A program made the position numbers and the translations under genes. From Geodermatophilus sp. DF01-2 (GTDB taxonomy: Bacteria; Actinomycetota; Actinomycetes; Mycobacteriales; Geodermatophilaceae): 64,000 nucleotides of DNA. Shown here in pieces: positions 1 through 8,011 of this stretch. The notes beneath the pieces are model-generated. The model did no database searches. It saw only the letters and a program-made list of their open reading frames with translations, and had not been told where the DNA came from. The first letter of the stretch is position 1. Each line of letters opens with the position of its first letter. The stretch lies in contig NZ_SPQN01000006.1 of NCBI RefSeq assembly GCF_004571065.1, positions 43,369-107,368 of the forward strand, in the 5' to 3' direction.

Positions 1-378
1 GAGGTCGCTGGCGCAGGCCAGCGACAGGCCGAGGCCGAAGGCGCCGCCTTCCACCGCGCTGACGATCGGTGTCGCGGTGGTCACCATGTGCCGGGCGATC
101 TCGTTGACCAGCTGGAGGCGCCGGTGCGCCACCTCGGGGTCCGGGGACATCGACCGGATGTCGCCACCGGCCGAGAACACCGCGCCGGCCCCGGTGAGGA
201 CGACGGCGCGGCAGCCCGGGTCGTCGGCTGCGCGGCGCAGCTGCTCGAGGAAGGCGATCCGGTCGTCGAGATCGAGGGCGTTGCGGCGCTCGGGGCGGTT
301 GAGCCGCAGCAGTCGGACGGTGCGGTGCTCCTCGACGAGCACGGCGGGGGCCTCGGACGAGGCCGCCCCGGCGGTCAC
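1..378 (-). CDS. Enoyl-CoA hydratase/isomerase family protein (3' part outside the window)
   Basis: Crotonase-fold enzyme expected to hydrate or isomerise an enoyl-CoA ester in the cytoplasm. Only the first 126 residues are present. The GTG start at 378 overlaps the stop of the acyl-CoA dehydrogenase by 4 bp (GTGA), so the two are translationally coupled. Visible family marks are the N-terminal strand with NRPERRNAL, the oxyanion-hole segment FSAGGDI, and VEGGAFGLGLSLACASDL, which matches the G-x-x-x-G-x-G helix of crotonases. The substrate cannot be told from this fragment. The neighbours (dehydrogenase, CoA-transferase) suggest one step of a beta-oxidation-like route. Confidence 0.88.
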   Translation of the reverse strand, partial: MTAGAASSEAPAVLVEEHRTVRLLRLNRPERRNALDLDDRIAFLEQLRRAADDPGCRAVVLTGAGAVFSAGGDIRSMSPDPEVAHRRLQLVNEIARHMVTTATPIVSAVEGGAFGLGLSLACASDL

Positions 379-1523
379 TTCGCGGCCCCCCGGAGGAGTT
401 GCCTGGCGATGATGACCCGCTGCACCTCGCTGGTGCCCTCGTAGAGGCGGAACAGCCGGGCGTCGCGGTAGAAGCGCTCCACCGGGACCGAGCGCATGTA
501 GCCGAGGCCGCCGTGCACCTGCACCGCGCGGTCGGCAACCCGGTCCACCATCTCGGTGCAGAAGAGCTTGCAGCTCGACGGCGCCAGCCGCTGGTCCGTG
601 CCGTCGTCGTAGGTGCGCGCCGCCTCCATGACCATGGCGCGCCCCGCGTAGGTCTCGGTCTGCGAGTCGGCCAGCATCGCCTGCACCAGCTGGAACTCCG
701 CGATCGGCCGCCCACCCTGCTTGGTCGTGGCGGCGTACGTGACGCTCTCGTCGACCAGCCGCTGGGCCAGCCCGACGCACAGCGCGGCGATGTGGAGCCG
801 CCCTTTGGCCAGCGAGCGCATCGCCGCACCGAACCCCGCGCCTTCGACCCCGCCGACGAGGTCCTCGGCCGATACCCGGACGTCGTCGAAGAAGACCTCT
901 GCGGTGACCGCGCCGCGCTGGCCCATCTTGGCATCCTTCGGCCCGATCGTGACGCCGTCGGCCCGGGCGTCGACCGCGAGGACCGAGATCCCTTGGGTGC
1001 CCTGCGTGGCCTCGCCGGTGCGCGCGAAGACCATGAACAGGTCCGCGTCGGGTGCGTTGGTGATGAACCGCTTCTGACCGTTGACCACGTAGTGGTCGCC
1101 GTCGCGGACCGCCCGGGTGCGCAGACCGCTCGGGTCGGACCCGGCCTCAGGCTCGGTGAGGGCGAACGACGCCACGAGCTCCCCGGCCGCGAGCCGGGGG
1201 AGGTAGCGCTGCTTCTGCTCCTCGGTGCCGAAGTTGACCAGCACCTGGCCGGCGATCCCGTTGTTGGTGCCGAACATGGAGCGGAAGGACGGGGTGGTCC
1301 AGCCCAGCTCCATGGCCAGCCGGACCTCCTCCTGCATGGACAGGCCCATGCCGCCGTGCTCCTCGGGGATCGCGTAGCCGAACAGCCCCATGTCCGCGGC
1401 CTGCTTGCGGAGCCGGTCGGGGATCCTGTCGGTCTCCTCGATCTCGTCCTCGGCGGGCACCACCTCGCGGCGGACGAAGGTGCGGACGGCGCCGAGGACG
1501 GCCTCGAAGTCTTCGTTGTCCAT
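375..1523 (-). CDS. Acyl-CoA dehydrogenase
   Basis: FAD enzyme of 382 aa that introduces a 2,3-double bond into an acyl-CoA, passing electrons to ETF. Length is normal for the family. The N-terminal helical domain, the middle beta domain with FALTEPEAGSDPSGLRT and KRFITNAPDADLFMVFAR, and the C-terminal helical domain are all present. LYEGTSEVQR near the end carries the Glu used as catalytic base in MCAD-type enzymes. The ATG at 1523 has AGGAGA 6 nt upstream. It lies between the class III CoA-transferase upstream and the enoyl-CoA hydratase downstream, consistent with activation followed by oxidation of one acid. Substrate unknown. Confidence 0.93.
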   Translation of the reverse strand: MDNEDFEAVLGAVRTFVRREVVPAEDEIEETDRIPDRLRKQAADMGLFGYAIPEEHGGMGLSMQEEVRLAMELGWTTPSFRSMFGTNNGIAGQVLVNFGTEEQKQRYLPRLAAGELVASFALTEPEAGSDPSGLRTRAVRDGDHYVVNGQKRFITNAPDADLFMVFARTGEATQGTQGISVLAVDARADGVTIGPKDAKMGQRGAVTAEVFFDDVRVSAEDLVGGVEGAGFGAAMRSLAKGRLHIAALCVGLAQRLVDESVTYAATTKQGGRPIAEFQLVQAMLADSQTETYAGRAMVMEAARTYDDGTDQRLAPSSCKLFCTEMVDRVADRAVQVHGGLGYMRSVPVERFYRDARLFRLYEGTSEVQRVIIARQLLRGAAK

Positions 1524-1561
1524 GGTCGGTCTCCTGGGTCGAGAAGTCGGTCGGAGGCGGA

Positions 1562-2809
1562 TCAGGCAGAGGGTGCGGGCCGGGCGTCGAGAGGCTCGGC
1601 CGGTACCGGGCGGCCGGCCGCGCCGGTGGCGCAGAGGTGCTCGATGTCGGCGGCGGTGTAGCCGAGCTCGGACAGCACCCCGTGCGTGTGCTCACCGAGG
1701 TCCGGGATGCCGCCCATGGCCAGCTCCACGTCGGAGAAGGTCATCGGCGGCAGGATGGCGCGGACCGGGCCGGCGGGAGTGCCCACCTCGCGCCACCGGT
1801 CGCGGGCGCGCAGCTGGGGGTGCTCGATCAGCCCCTGCATGTCGTTGAGCTGCGCCGCGGGCACCCCCGCCTCGGCCAGGCGCGCGTCGAGGTCGGCCGT
1901 CGACCACCTCCGGGTCTCGTTCGCAACCGCCTCGTCGCACTCGCCGCGGTTGGCCACCCGCAGGACGTTGGTGCGCAGCCGGGGGTGCTCGGCCAGGTCG
2001 GGTCGGTCGAACACGTCGACGACGAGCCGCTGCCACCCCCGGTCGTTCTGCACTCCGATGAGGATCTGCCCGTCCCGGGTGGGATAGGCGTCGTAGGGCG
2101 CGATCGAGGCGTGGCTCAGGCCCATGCGCGGGAGCTGCCGCCCGGCGTACATCTGCATGTACATCGGGTGGCCGAGCCACTCGGCGGTGGCGTCGAACAT
2201 CGACACGTCGACCGTGGCGCCCTCACCGGTCCGCTCCCGGCGGAACAGCGCGGCCAGCACGGAGTTGGTGGCGTAGAGGCCGGCGGCGATGTCGGCGCTG
2301 GGCACGCCGGTCTTGGTGGCGGCGTCCGGGGTGCCGGTGATCGAGACCAGGCCCGACTCCGCCTGGATCAGCATGTCGTAGGCCTTGCGGTCGCGCCGGG
2401 GGCCGTCGGTCCCGTAGCCGGAGATGTTCACGACCACGAGGCGGGGATGTGCGGCCCGCAGGGTCTCGGCGTCGAACCCGAGGCGGGCGGCCGCCCCGGG
2501 TGCGGAGTTCTGCAGGAAGACGTCGGCGCGGGCGACGAGCGCCCGGGCCACCGCCAGGCCCTCGTCGGTCTTGAGGTCGAGGGCGACGGACTCCTTGCCC
2601 CGGTTCAGCCAGACGAAGTGCGAGGCGAGCCCGTGGACGGCGCCGTCGTAGTTGCGGGCGAAGTCGCCCTCGCCCACACGTTCGATCTTGATGACGCGGG
2701 CGCCGAGGTCGCCCAGGTGGCGGGTGGCCAGCGGAGCGGCCACGGCCTGCTCGAGCGCCACCACGGTGACCCCGGCCAAGGGGAGGGGCGGCGGTGGAAC
2801 GGCGGTCAT
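1562..2809 (-). CDS. Class III CoA-transferase (CaiB/BaiF family)
   Basis: Protein of 415 aa predicted to move CoA from an acyl-CoA donor to a carboxylic acid, generating the substrate for the dehydrogenase that follows 38 bp downstream. PLAGVTVVALEQAVAAPLAT, HLGDLGARVIKIERVGEGDFAR and the LNRGKESVALDLK segment are hallmarks of the family. VFLQNSAPGAAARLGFDAE fits the region around the catalytic Asp. I chose the ATG at 2809 because family proteins begin just before the PLAGVTV motif. The frame stays open further upstream, but into the divergent LysR gene. Expression is probably controlled by that LysR protein. Confidence 0.9.
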   Translation of the reverse strand: MTAVPPPPLPLAGVTVVALEQAVAAPLATRHLGDLGARVIKIERVGEGDFARNYDGAVHGLASHFVWLNRGKESVALDLKTDEGLAVARALVARADVFLQNSAPGAAARLGFDAETLRAAHPRLVVVNISGYGTDGPRRDRKAYDMLIQAESGLVSITGTPDAATKTGVPSADIAAGLYATNSVLAALFRRERTGEGATVDVSMFDATAEWLGHPMYMQMYAGRQLPRMGLSHASIAPYDAYPTRDGQILIGVQNDRGWQRLVVDVFDRPDLAEHPRLRTNVLRVANRGECDEAVANETRRWSTADLDARLAEAGVPAAQLNDMQGLIEHPQLRARDRWREVGTPAGPVRAILPPMTFSDVELAMGGIPDLGEHTHGVLSELGYTAADIEHLCATGAAGRPVPAEPLDARPAPSA

Positions 2810-2862
2810 GGCCTCAACATGGCGGACCGATTGCGCGAAGTCCAATACCCAATCGCCGGCCG

Positions 2863-2879
2863 ACTGATGCTCCGTCAGT
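2863..2879. promoter_or_regulatory. Candidate LysR operator (ACTGA-N7-TCAGT)
   Basis: A perfect inverted repeat ACTGA-TGCTCCG-TCAGT sits in the 82-bp gap between the divergent CoA-transferase and LysR genes, immediately before the LysR start. Its inner bases fit the T-N11-A LysR box (T2865, A2877). The position suits autoregulation of the LysR gene plus control of the divergent operon. Assignment is inference from symmetry and place. Confidence 0.5.
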
Positions 2880-2891
2880 TCATGATGCGGT

Positions 2892-3794
2892 ATGGATCTG
2901 CACCAGTTGGAGGCGTTTCTCGCCGTCGCCGAGGAGCTGCACTTCGGCCGCGCCGCCGAGCGGCTGCACATGGCCCAGCCGCCGTTGAGTCGGATGATCA
3001 AGCAACTGGAACGCGACCTGGGTGCCGTGCTCTTCGAGCGCACCACGCGCAGTGTCCGGCTGACCTCCGCGGGGGAGGCGCTGATCAAGCCGGCCCAGGA
3101 GGTCCTCGAGGGCTGCCGGCTGGTGCGCTCGGCGGTCCGGGGAGCGGGCCAGGGCGAGACCGGCCGGGTCCGGCTGGGCTTCGCGGGGCCGTCGTCCTAC
3201 CTGCTGGTGGGCCAGCTCGCCCGCCTGGTACGGCAGCGTCAGCCCGGCATCGAGCTCAACCTGCAGAGCGTCACCTACGCCTACGAGGCGCTGCGGCTGG
3301 TGATCGAGGGATCGATGGACCTGGCCCTGGTGCGCTTCGCGGTGGAGCCCCCCGGCATCGCCTCCCGCGTCGTGGCCGAGGAGCACTACGTCCTCGTCGT
3401 TCCCGAGGGGCACCGGCTGGCCGGCCGGAGCGAGGTCAGCATGGCCGATTGCCGCGACGAGGCGTTCGTGGCACTGCCGGCCGATCCCGGCTCGAGCGTC
3501 CGCGACGCGTTCGTCCGGGCCTGCTACGAGGTCGGGTTCGCGCCCAACATCGTGCAGGTGGCGCCGGACTCGTGGACGGTGATGGCCCTGGTCGCCGCCG
3601 GGGTCGGCGTCACGTGGAGCATCGACACCGCACTGGCCAACATGCGCACCGACGGCATCGTGGTCGTGCCGCTGGCGGAAGGGCGGGAGCCCTCGTATGC
3701 CCGCCTGGCGTGGCGGGCCAAGGACGACAACCCCGCGCTCCGGGAGGTCCTGCGGGCGTCGGAGGACGCGCTGCCCTCCCCGGCCGTGGACTAG
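2892..3794 (+). CDS. LysR-family transcriptional regulator
   Basis: Protein of 300 aa. Residues 1-60 form the winged helix-turn-helix typical of LysR proteins (DLHQLEAFLAVAEELHFGRA, then AQPPLSRMIKQLERDLGAVL, then LTSAGEAL). Residues about 90-295 are the periplasmic-binding-protein-like effector domain (GRVRLGFAGPSSYLLVGQLA). It diverges from the CoA-transferase operon with an inverted repeat between them, so it probably activates that operon in response to an acid or acyl-CoA. It ends in TAG, and the CTAG at 3791-3794 also provides the stop of the convergent thioesterase gene. Confidence 0.93.
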   Translation: MDLHQLEAFLAVAEELHFGRAAERLHMAQPPLSRMIKQLERDLGAVLFERTTRSVRLTSAGEALIKPAQEVLEGCRLVRSAVRGAGQGETGRVRLGFAGPSSYLLVGQLARLVRQRQPGIELNLQSVTYAYEALRLVIEGSMDLALVRFAVEPPGIASRVVAEEHYVLVVPEGHRLAGRSEVSMADCRDEAFVALPADPGSSVRDAFVRACYEVGFAPNIVQVAPDSWTVMALVAAGVGVTWSIDTALANMRTDGIVVVPLAEGREPSYARLAWRAKDDNPALREVLRASEDALPSPAVD

Positions 3795-4687
3795 GCCAGC
3801 CGGACGAGCCCGAGCTGGCTGGCCGAGACGACGTGGCGGCCCTCCCGGTCGAAGATCTCTCCCGTACCGAGGGTCCGACCGTGGGCCACCGCCTGGATCC
3901 GGCTGTCGAACTGGTGCCAGGCCGAGAAGTCGGGATGCCGGTGCCAGGTCAGCGTGTGCGTGAGGCTGAGGATGCGACTGCCGGGAGCGTGCCGGCGTGA
4001 TCCGAGGGCGCGGAAGGCCCCCTCGAGGATGCTCATGTCGGTCACGTAGGCGACGACGGCGGCTCGGACCACCTCGTCGTCGGGCAGTTCCCCGGTCGTT
4101 CGCAACCACGCGGTCTGGTGGTCCTGCGGCGGCTCCACCACCTCGAGGTACGGCGGGACCGCAGCGTGCCGGAACGACACCGGGCGCTCCGTCCGCCACC
4201 ACGCCGGCACCCGCTCGTCGTCCCCGAAGCGGTCGGCGAGCTCGGGCAGCTCCTCGGGTGGCGGGGCCGGGAGCGGCCGTGCCGGATGGTGCACCGGGAG
4301 GTCCTCCCGCGTCGTTCCCCACCGGGAGAGGGCGGTGAACCGCTCGGTCCCGTCCTGGGCCAGGAGGGTCGAGCGCCGGGTCGACATGGAGGCCGAGTCG
4401 GTGAGGCGCTCGACCCGCCAGTGCAGCGGCTCGTTCGTGGGGACGCCGGCGAGGAAGTCGGCCTGGAGGCTCAGTGCGCGGTGACCACCGGGCACGGTGC
4501 GTCCGGCCGCGGCGACGGCCTGGGCGAGCTGGAGTCCGCCGAAGACCCGGTCGGCGGGGTGCCGCTGCGGCCGGCCGAGGAAGTGATCGGCATCCGGGGC
4601 GCCCGGCTGGCGCTGCAGTGCGAGCAGATCGAGGAGCTGATCCAGGGTCACGGCGGCAGGGCGCGTCTGGCGAACGGGTGCGGACAC
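3791..4687 (-). CDS. Acyl-CoA thioesterase, TesB-like double hotdog
   Basis: Protein of 298 aa that should hydrolyse acyl-CoA esters. The N-terminal half contains the hotdog signature VFGGLQLAQAVAAAGRTV followed by HRALSLQADFLAGV. The C-terminal half contains VVAYVTDMSILEGAFRALG and LTHTLTWHRHPDFSAWHQFD, close to the Asp/Thr/Gln region of TesB (acyl-CoA thioesterase II). Length is normal. The gene converges on the LysR gene and shares its 4-bp CTAG end. Its stop is TAG, showing that amber still terminates translation in this genome. It faces a 450-bp upstream region without genes. Confidence 0.88.
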   Translation of the reverse strand: MSAPVRQTRPAAVTLDQLLDLLALQRQPGAPDADHFLGRPQRHPADRVFGGLQLAQAVAAAGRTVPGGHRALSLQADFLAGVPTNEPLHWRVERLTDSASMSTRRSTLLAQDGTERFTALSRWGTTREDLPVHHPARPLPAPPPEELPELADRFGDDERVPAWWRTERPVSFRHAAVPPYLEVVEPPQDHQTAWLRTTGELPDDEVVRAAVVAYVTDMSILEGAFRALGSRRHAPGSRILSLTHTLTWHRHPDFSAWHQFDSRIQAVAHGRTLGTGEIFDREGRHVVSASQLGLVRLA

Positions 4688-5137
4688 GGGAGCTCCTTCG
4701 GCGGCCGGGTGCCGCAGATCCTAGTGATTGATTCGGGACCGCTGTGCTTCGTGAATCGATTGATGCTGCTCGCTCAATAACCGTGCGTGCAGAAAGTATT
4801 GGACGTCGACCGTCGGCGCTGGGCACAGTGATGACGACCACACCCGGGCGGCACGGGTCCACAGCGTTGCGCCGCACGCCGGACGCGAAGCGACGAGGAG
4901 CCCATGTCGCTGCCTTCGCCAGCCCCCCTGGCGGTCCACATCGCCCTGGCCACCCCGCCGGCCCCGGGCCGCCTTCCGGCACGGTCACGCGGAGGGCGAC
5001 CCCTGTGCGGTTCTCCGGCCGGTCGCCGGTTCGGCGCCGGCCGCCATTCCTGGGCCGGCCGCCGCCCGCGAACCGGCACCTGCCCGGCCCACCCCCGACA
5101 GCCCCGACTCCGACGTCCCGACTGCATCTGGAGAACG
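4688..5137. other. Gene-free divergent region between thioesterase and binding-protein genes
   Basis: About 450 bp between two divergent starts. The half next to the thioesterase is AT-richer than its surroundings and contains a near-perfect inverted repeat, ATTGATTC (4727-4734) and GAATCGAT (4753-4760). This is the most operator-like element here. The rest (4850-5130) is ordinary high-GC sequence; I see no convincing gene in it. Open frames run through from both sides but lack family similarity. Confidence 0.5.
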
Positions 5138-6112
5138 ATGAGATCCCTGCGTGCCCTCGCCGCCCTGCTCGTCGGCGTCTGCCTCGTCCTGGCCGGCTGC
5201 GGCCAGGACGAGGCAGACTCCGCCGCCGCCGGGGAGTACCCCTCGGAGCAGATCCGGCTCCTGGTGCCCTACACCGCCGGCGGCCCCACCGACATCGCCG
5301 CGCGGGCGCTCGCGGCCTACATGGAGGAGGAGCTCGGCACGTCGTTCATCGTGGAGAACCTGCCCGGCGCCTCCGGCGCCACCGCCTACCAGGAGCTCAT
5401 CGCCTCGGAGGCCGACGGTCACACGCTCTCCATGACGGCGTTGCCCACCGCGGTGCTCAACTACCTGATCAACGACGTCGGCTACACCCGCGAGGACTTC
5501 GCCCCGATCGGGGTCGCCACCCAGATCCCCTCGGCGATCCTCGTGCCCGGCGACAGCCCGTACCAGGACCTCGAGTCGCTGTTCGAGGCAGCCCGCGCCA
5601 ATCCCGGCTCCGTCACGGTGGCCACCCCGGGAGCCACCAACACCCACGCCGCCGAGACCATGCGGATCACCGAGCTCTACGACGTGCCGCTGACCGTGGT
5701 CCCGTTCGAGGGCGGGTCCGAGGTCAAGACCGCACTGCTGGGCGGCAACGTGACGGCGGGCTTCACCAACGTGTCGCAGGACATGCTGCCGGCGCTCGAG
5801 TCGGGTGAGATCCGGGCCCTCGCCGTCGGCACCGAGGAACGGCTGGACTACGTCGACGCCCCCACCTTCACGGAGCTGGGGTACCCGGAGCTCACCCAGA
5901 GCACCACGACGTTCGGCCTGATCGCGCCGGCCGGCACCCCCGAGGAGGCGATCCAGGAGCTCGAGGACGCCCTGCGCAGCGCGTCGGAGGACCCCGAGGT
6001 GGTGGAGGCGCTGGACCCGAACTACGTGCCGGAGGAGTTCATCGGCAGCGAGGGCCTCGAGGAGCTGTTCATCGACGTGGAGGAGACCTTCGGCGATGTC
6101 CTGGGGGGCTGA
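5138..6112 (+). CDS. Tripartite tricarboxylate transporter (TctC/Bug) substrate-binding lipoprotein
   Basis: Exported lipoprotein of 324 aa. The start ATG at 5138 is preceded by GAGAA and followed by a lipoprotein signal peptide: RSLRAL basic end, hydrophobic stretch, lipobox LAGC with Cys at about residue 21. The mature part shows the Bug family fold: IRLLVPYTAGGPTDIAARAL, FIVENLPGASGATAYQELI, and VPFEGGSEVKTALLGGNV. Such proteins capture carboxylates for a TctA/TctB permease. No tctA or tctB gene lies nearby, so it is an orphan and may use a permease elsewhere or act in sensing. The next genes encode a CoA-transferase and an MFS carrier. Confidence 0.9.
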   Translation: MRSLRALAALLVGVCLVLAGCGQDEADSAAAGEYPSEQIRLLVPYTAGGPTDIAARALAAYMEEELGTSFIVENLPGASGATAYQELIASEADGHTLSMTALPTAVLNYLINDVGYTREDFAPIGVATQIPSAILVPGDSPYQDLESLFEAARANPGSVTVATPGATNTHAAETMRITELYDVPLTVVPFEGGSEVKTALLGGNVTAGFTNVSQDMLPALESGEIRALAVGTEERLDYVDAPTFTELGYPELTQSTTTFGLIAPAGTPEEAIQELEDALRSASEDPEVVEALDPNYVPEEFIGSEGLEELFIDVEETFGDVLGG

Positions 6113-6122
6113 GACGGCCCCG

Positions 6123-6137
6123 GCCGGCACAGCCGGC
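6123..6137. terminator. Short GC hairpin after the binding-protein gene
   Basis: GCCGGC-ACA-GCCGGC lies 10 bp after the stop of the binding-protein gene, giving a 6-bp stem with a 3-nt loop. No T-run follows, as is usual for actinobacterial hairpin terminators. A weak call, because short GC palindromes are frequent in such DNA. Confidence 0.3.
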
Positions 6138-6262
6138 GGCGAGCGCGCCACGGGCGTTCGCCGGCACGGTGCAGCCCGGCGTACCCGCAGGGATCCGGAC
6201 CGGTCGGCCGGTTCCCGGGTCGGCGCCCTGGTCGGCGCCGGGCCCGGGGGCGGGGGGCCGGC

Positions 6263-7189
6263 GTGGTGAAGCCGGTCAAGACCCGCGGCCTGGCCGATGC
6301 GATCGCGGAGTACGTCGAGGACGGGATGACCGTCGCCCTGGAGGGCTTCGGGCACCTCATCCCGTTCGCGGCGGGGCACGAGATCATCCGGCAGGGCCGT
6401 CGGGACCTGACGCTCTGCCGGATGACGCCGGACCTCATCGCCGACCAGATGATCGCGGCGGGCACGGTGCGCAAGCTGGTGGCGAGCTTCTTCGCCAGCG
6501 GGTCCGCCGGCTCCCTGCACGAGGTGCGGCGGCGGATCGAGCGGCACGACCCCGAGCCGCTCGAGGTGGAGGAGTACAGCCACTACGGGATGTTCTGCCG
6601 CTACCAGGCGGCCGCCTCCGGGCTGCCGTTCTTCCCGCTGCGCTCGTACGCAGGCAGCGACCTGCCCGAGCTCAACCCGCAGATCCGGAAGGTCGAGGAC
6701 CCCTACGGCGGCGCCCCGGTGCACGTGGTGCCGGCCCTGGCCCCCGACGTCACCGTGGTGCACGCCCAGCGGGCCGACCGCTACGGCAACGTCCAGATGT
6801 GGGGGATCGTGGGCGCGCAGCAGGAGGTTGTGTACGCCGCCCGACGGGCGATCGTCACGGTCGAGGAGATCGTCGACGAGGAGGTCGTGCGCTCCGATCC
6901 CAACCGGACGGTCATCCCGGCGCACGCGGTGGACGCGGTCGTGCACTGCCCGGGCGGGGCGCACCCGTCCTACGTCCAGGGCTGCTACGACCGGGACAAC
7001 GCCTTCTACCGGGACTGGACGCCGATCAGCAAGGAGCCCGCGCGGCTGCACGCCTGGCTGGCCGAGTGGGTGTACGGCGTGCCGGACCGGGCGGCCTACC
7101 TGGCCAAGCTCGGGGACCACTGGCCGGCCGCCGTCGCGGTCGGGGAGCGGCTCTCCCAGCCGGTCGACTACGGACGGAGGCTGGCGTGA
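6263..7189 (+). CDS. CoA-transferase subunit A (glutaconate CoA-transferase-like)
   Basis: Protein of 308 aa of the family I CoA-transferase alpha type. Visible marks are KTRGLADAIAEYVEDGMTVALEGFGHLIPFAAG at the N-terminus, which forms the CoA-binding loop region, then LELNPQI-type loops and VTVVHAQRADRYGNVQMWG, the conserved H-x-Q-x-A-D-x-x-G-N segment of GctA-like proteins. GTG at 6263 is preceded by a G-rich ribosome site; GTG at 6266 is an alternative. The beta subunit gene follows with a 4-bp overlap, so they form one heteromeric enzyme. The acid activated is unknown. Confidence 0.87.
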   Translation: MVKPVKTRGLADAIAEYVEDGMTVALEGFGHLIPFAAGHEIIRQGRRDLTLCRMTPDLIADQMIAAGTVRKLVASFFASGSAGSLHEVRRRIERHDPEPLEVEEYSHYGMFCRYQAAASGLPFFPLRSYAGSDLPELNPQIRKVEDPYGGAPVHVVPALAPDVTVVHAQRADRYGNVQMWGIVGAQQEVVYAARRAIVTVEEIVDEEVVRSDPNRTVIPAHAVDAVVHCPGGAHPSYVQGCYDRDNAFYRDWTPISKEPARLHAWLAEWVYGVPDRAAYLAKLGDHWPAAVAVGERLSQPVDYGRRLA

Positions 7190-7986
7190 CCGTCATCCCC
7201 ACCAGCGAGCCCGACGACAGCGTCGCGGTGTCGAGCACGGAGTTCCTGGCGGCGGTCGCGGCCCGTGAGCTGGCCGGCAAGGGACGGGTCTTCGCCGGCG
7301 TGGGGCTGCCCACGCTGGCGGTGGACCTGGCCAAGCGCACGGTCAACCCGTTCCTCGAACTGGTCTACGAGTCCGGCGTCTGCGGAGCGCATCCGGAGGG
7401 GATGGCCGAGGGCATCGCCGACTCGGTGCTCGTGTCGGGCGCCGACGCCGTGGTGAGCATGCAGGCGCTGTTCGGCTACGTGCTGCAGCGCGGCAACGTC
7501 GACGTCGGCTTCCTGGGCGCCGCCCAGGTCGACCGGCACGGCAGCCTCAACACCAGCGTGATCGGCGACTGGCACAAGCCCAAGGTGCGGCTGCCCGGCT
7601 CCGGCGGGGCGGCGGACATCATGCCGAACGCGGGGGAGTGCATCGTGGTGCTCCGCCGGCACGACCCCGGCGCACTCCCGGCGCAGCTGGACTTCTGCAC
7701 CTCCCCGAGCCCGGTGCGTGCCCGGGCGTCCGACCCGCGCGCGGTGCCCCCGGGCCACGGGGTGGCCACGGTGATCACGCCGCTGGGCGTGCTCCGACGG
7801 CCGGACAAGTTCGGCGAGCTGGAGCTCGCGCAGGTGCATCCGGGGGTCTCGGTGCAGCAGGTCCGCGAGAACACCGGCTGGGACCTGGCGGTCGCCCACG
7901 AGGTCACGGAGACGCCCCGACCCACCCGTGAGGACGTGCGGCTGCTGCGGGAGGAGATCGACACCGTCCGCCTCTACCTGCGGTGA
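7186..7986 (+). CDS. CoA-transferase subunit B (glutaconate CoA-transferase-like)
   Basis: Protein of 266 aa starting at a GTG that overlaps the alpha-subunit stop (GTGA). The beta chain carries the catalytic carboxylate in this enzyme family. Here YESG with Glu62 sits where that residue is expected, so it looks competent as a transferase rather than a hydrolase such as IpdB, which lacks the Glu. Other marks are GADAVVSMQALFGYVLQRGNVDVGFLGAAQVDRHGSLN and GSGGAADIMPNAGECIVV. It is followed by an MFS carrier gene in the same direction, suggesting uptake coupled to activation. Confidence 0.87.
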   Translation: MTVIPTSEPDDSVAVSSTEFLAAVAARELAGKGRVFAGVGLPTLAVDLAKRTVNPFLELVYESGVCGAHPEGMAEGIADSVLVSGADAVVSMQALFGYVLQRGNVDVGFLGAAQVDRHGSLNTSVIGDWHKPKVRLPGSGGAADIMPNAGECIVVLRRHDPGALPAQLDFCTSPSPVRARASDPRAVPPGHGVATVITPLGVLRRPDKFGELELAQVHPGVSVQQVRENTGWDLAVAHEVTETPRPTREDVRLLREEIDTVRLYLR

Positions 7987-8011
7987 GCGCCGGCCCGCGC
8001 CGGACGTCGAG

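Noticed and set aside
4688..5137. Possible small gene in the gap before the TctC-type protein
   Set aside because: Open frames exist but have Arg/Pro-rich translations, no ribosome site, and no family similarity; the lipoprotein signal peptide fixes the real start at 5138.
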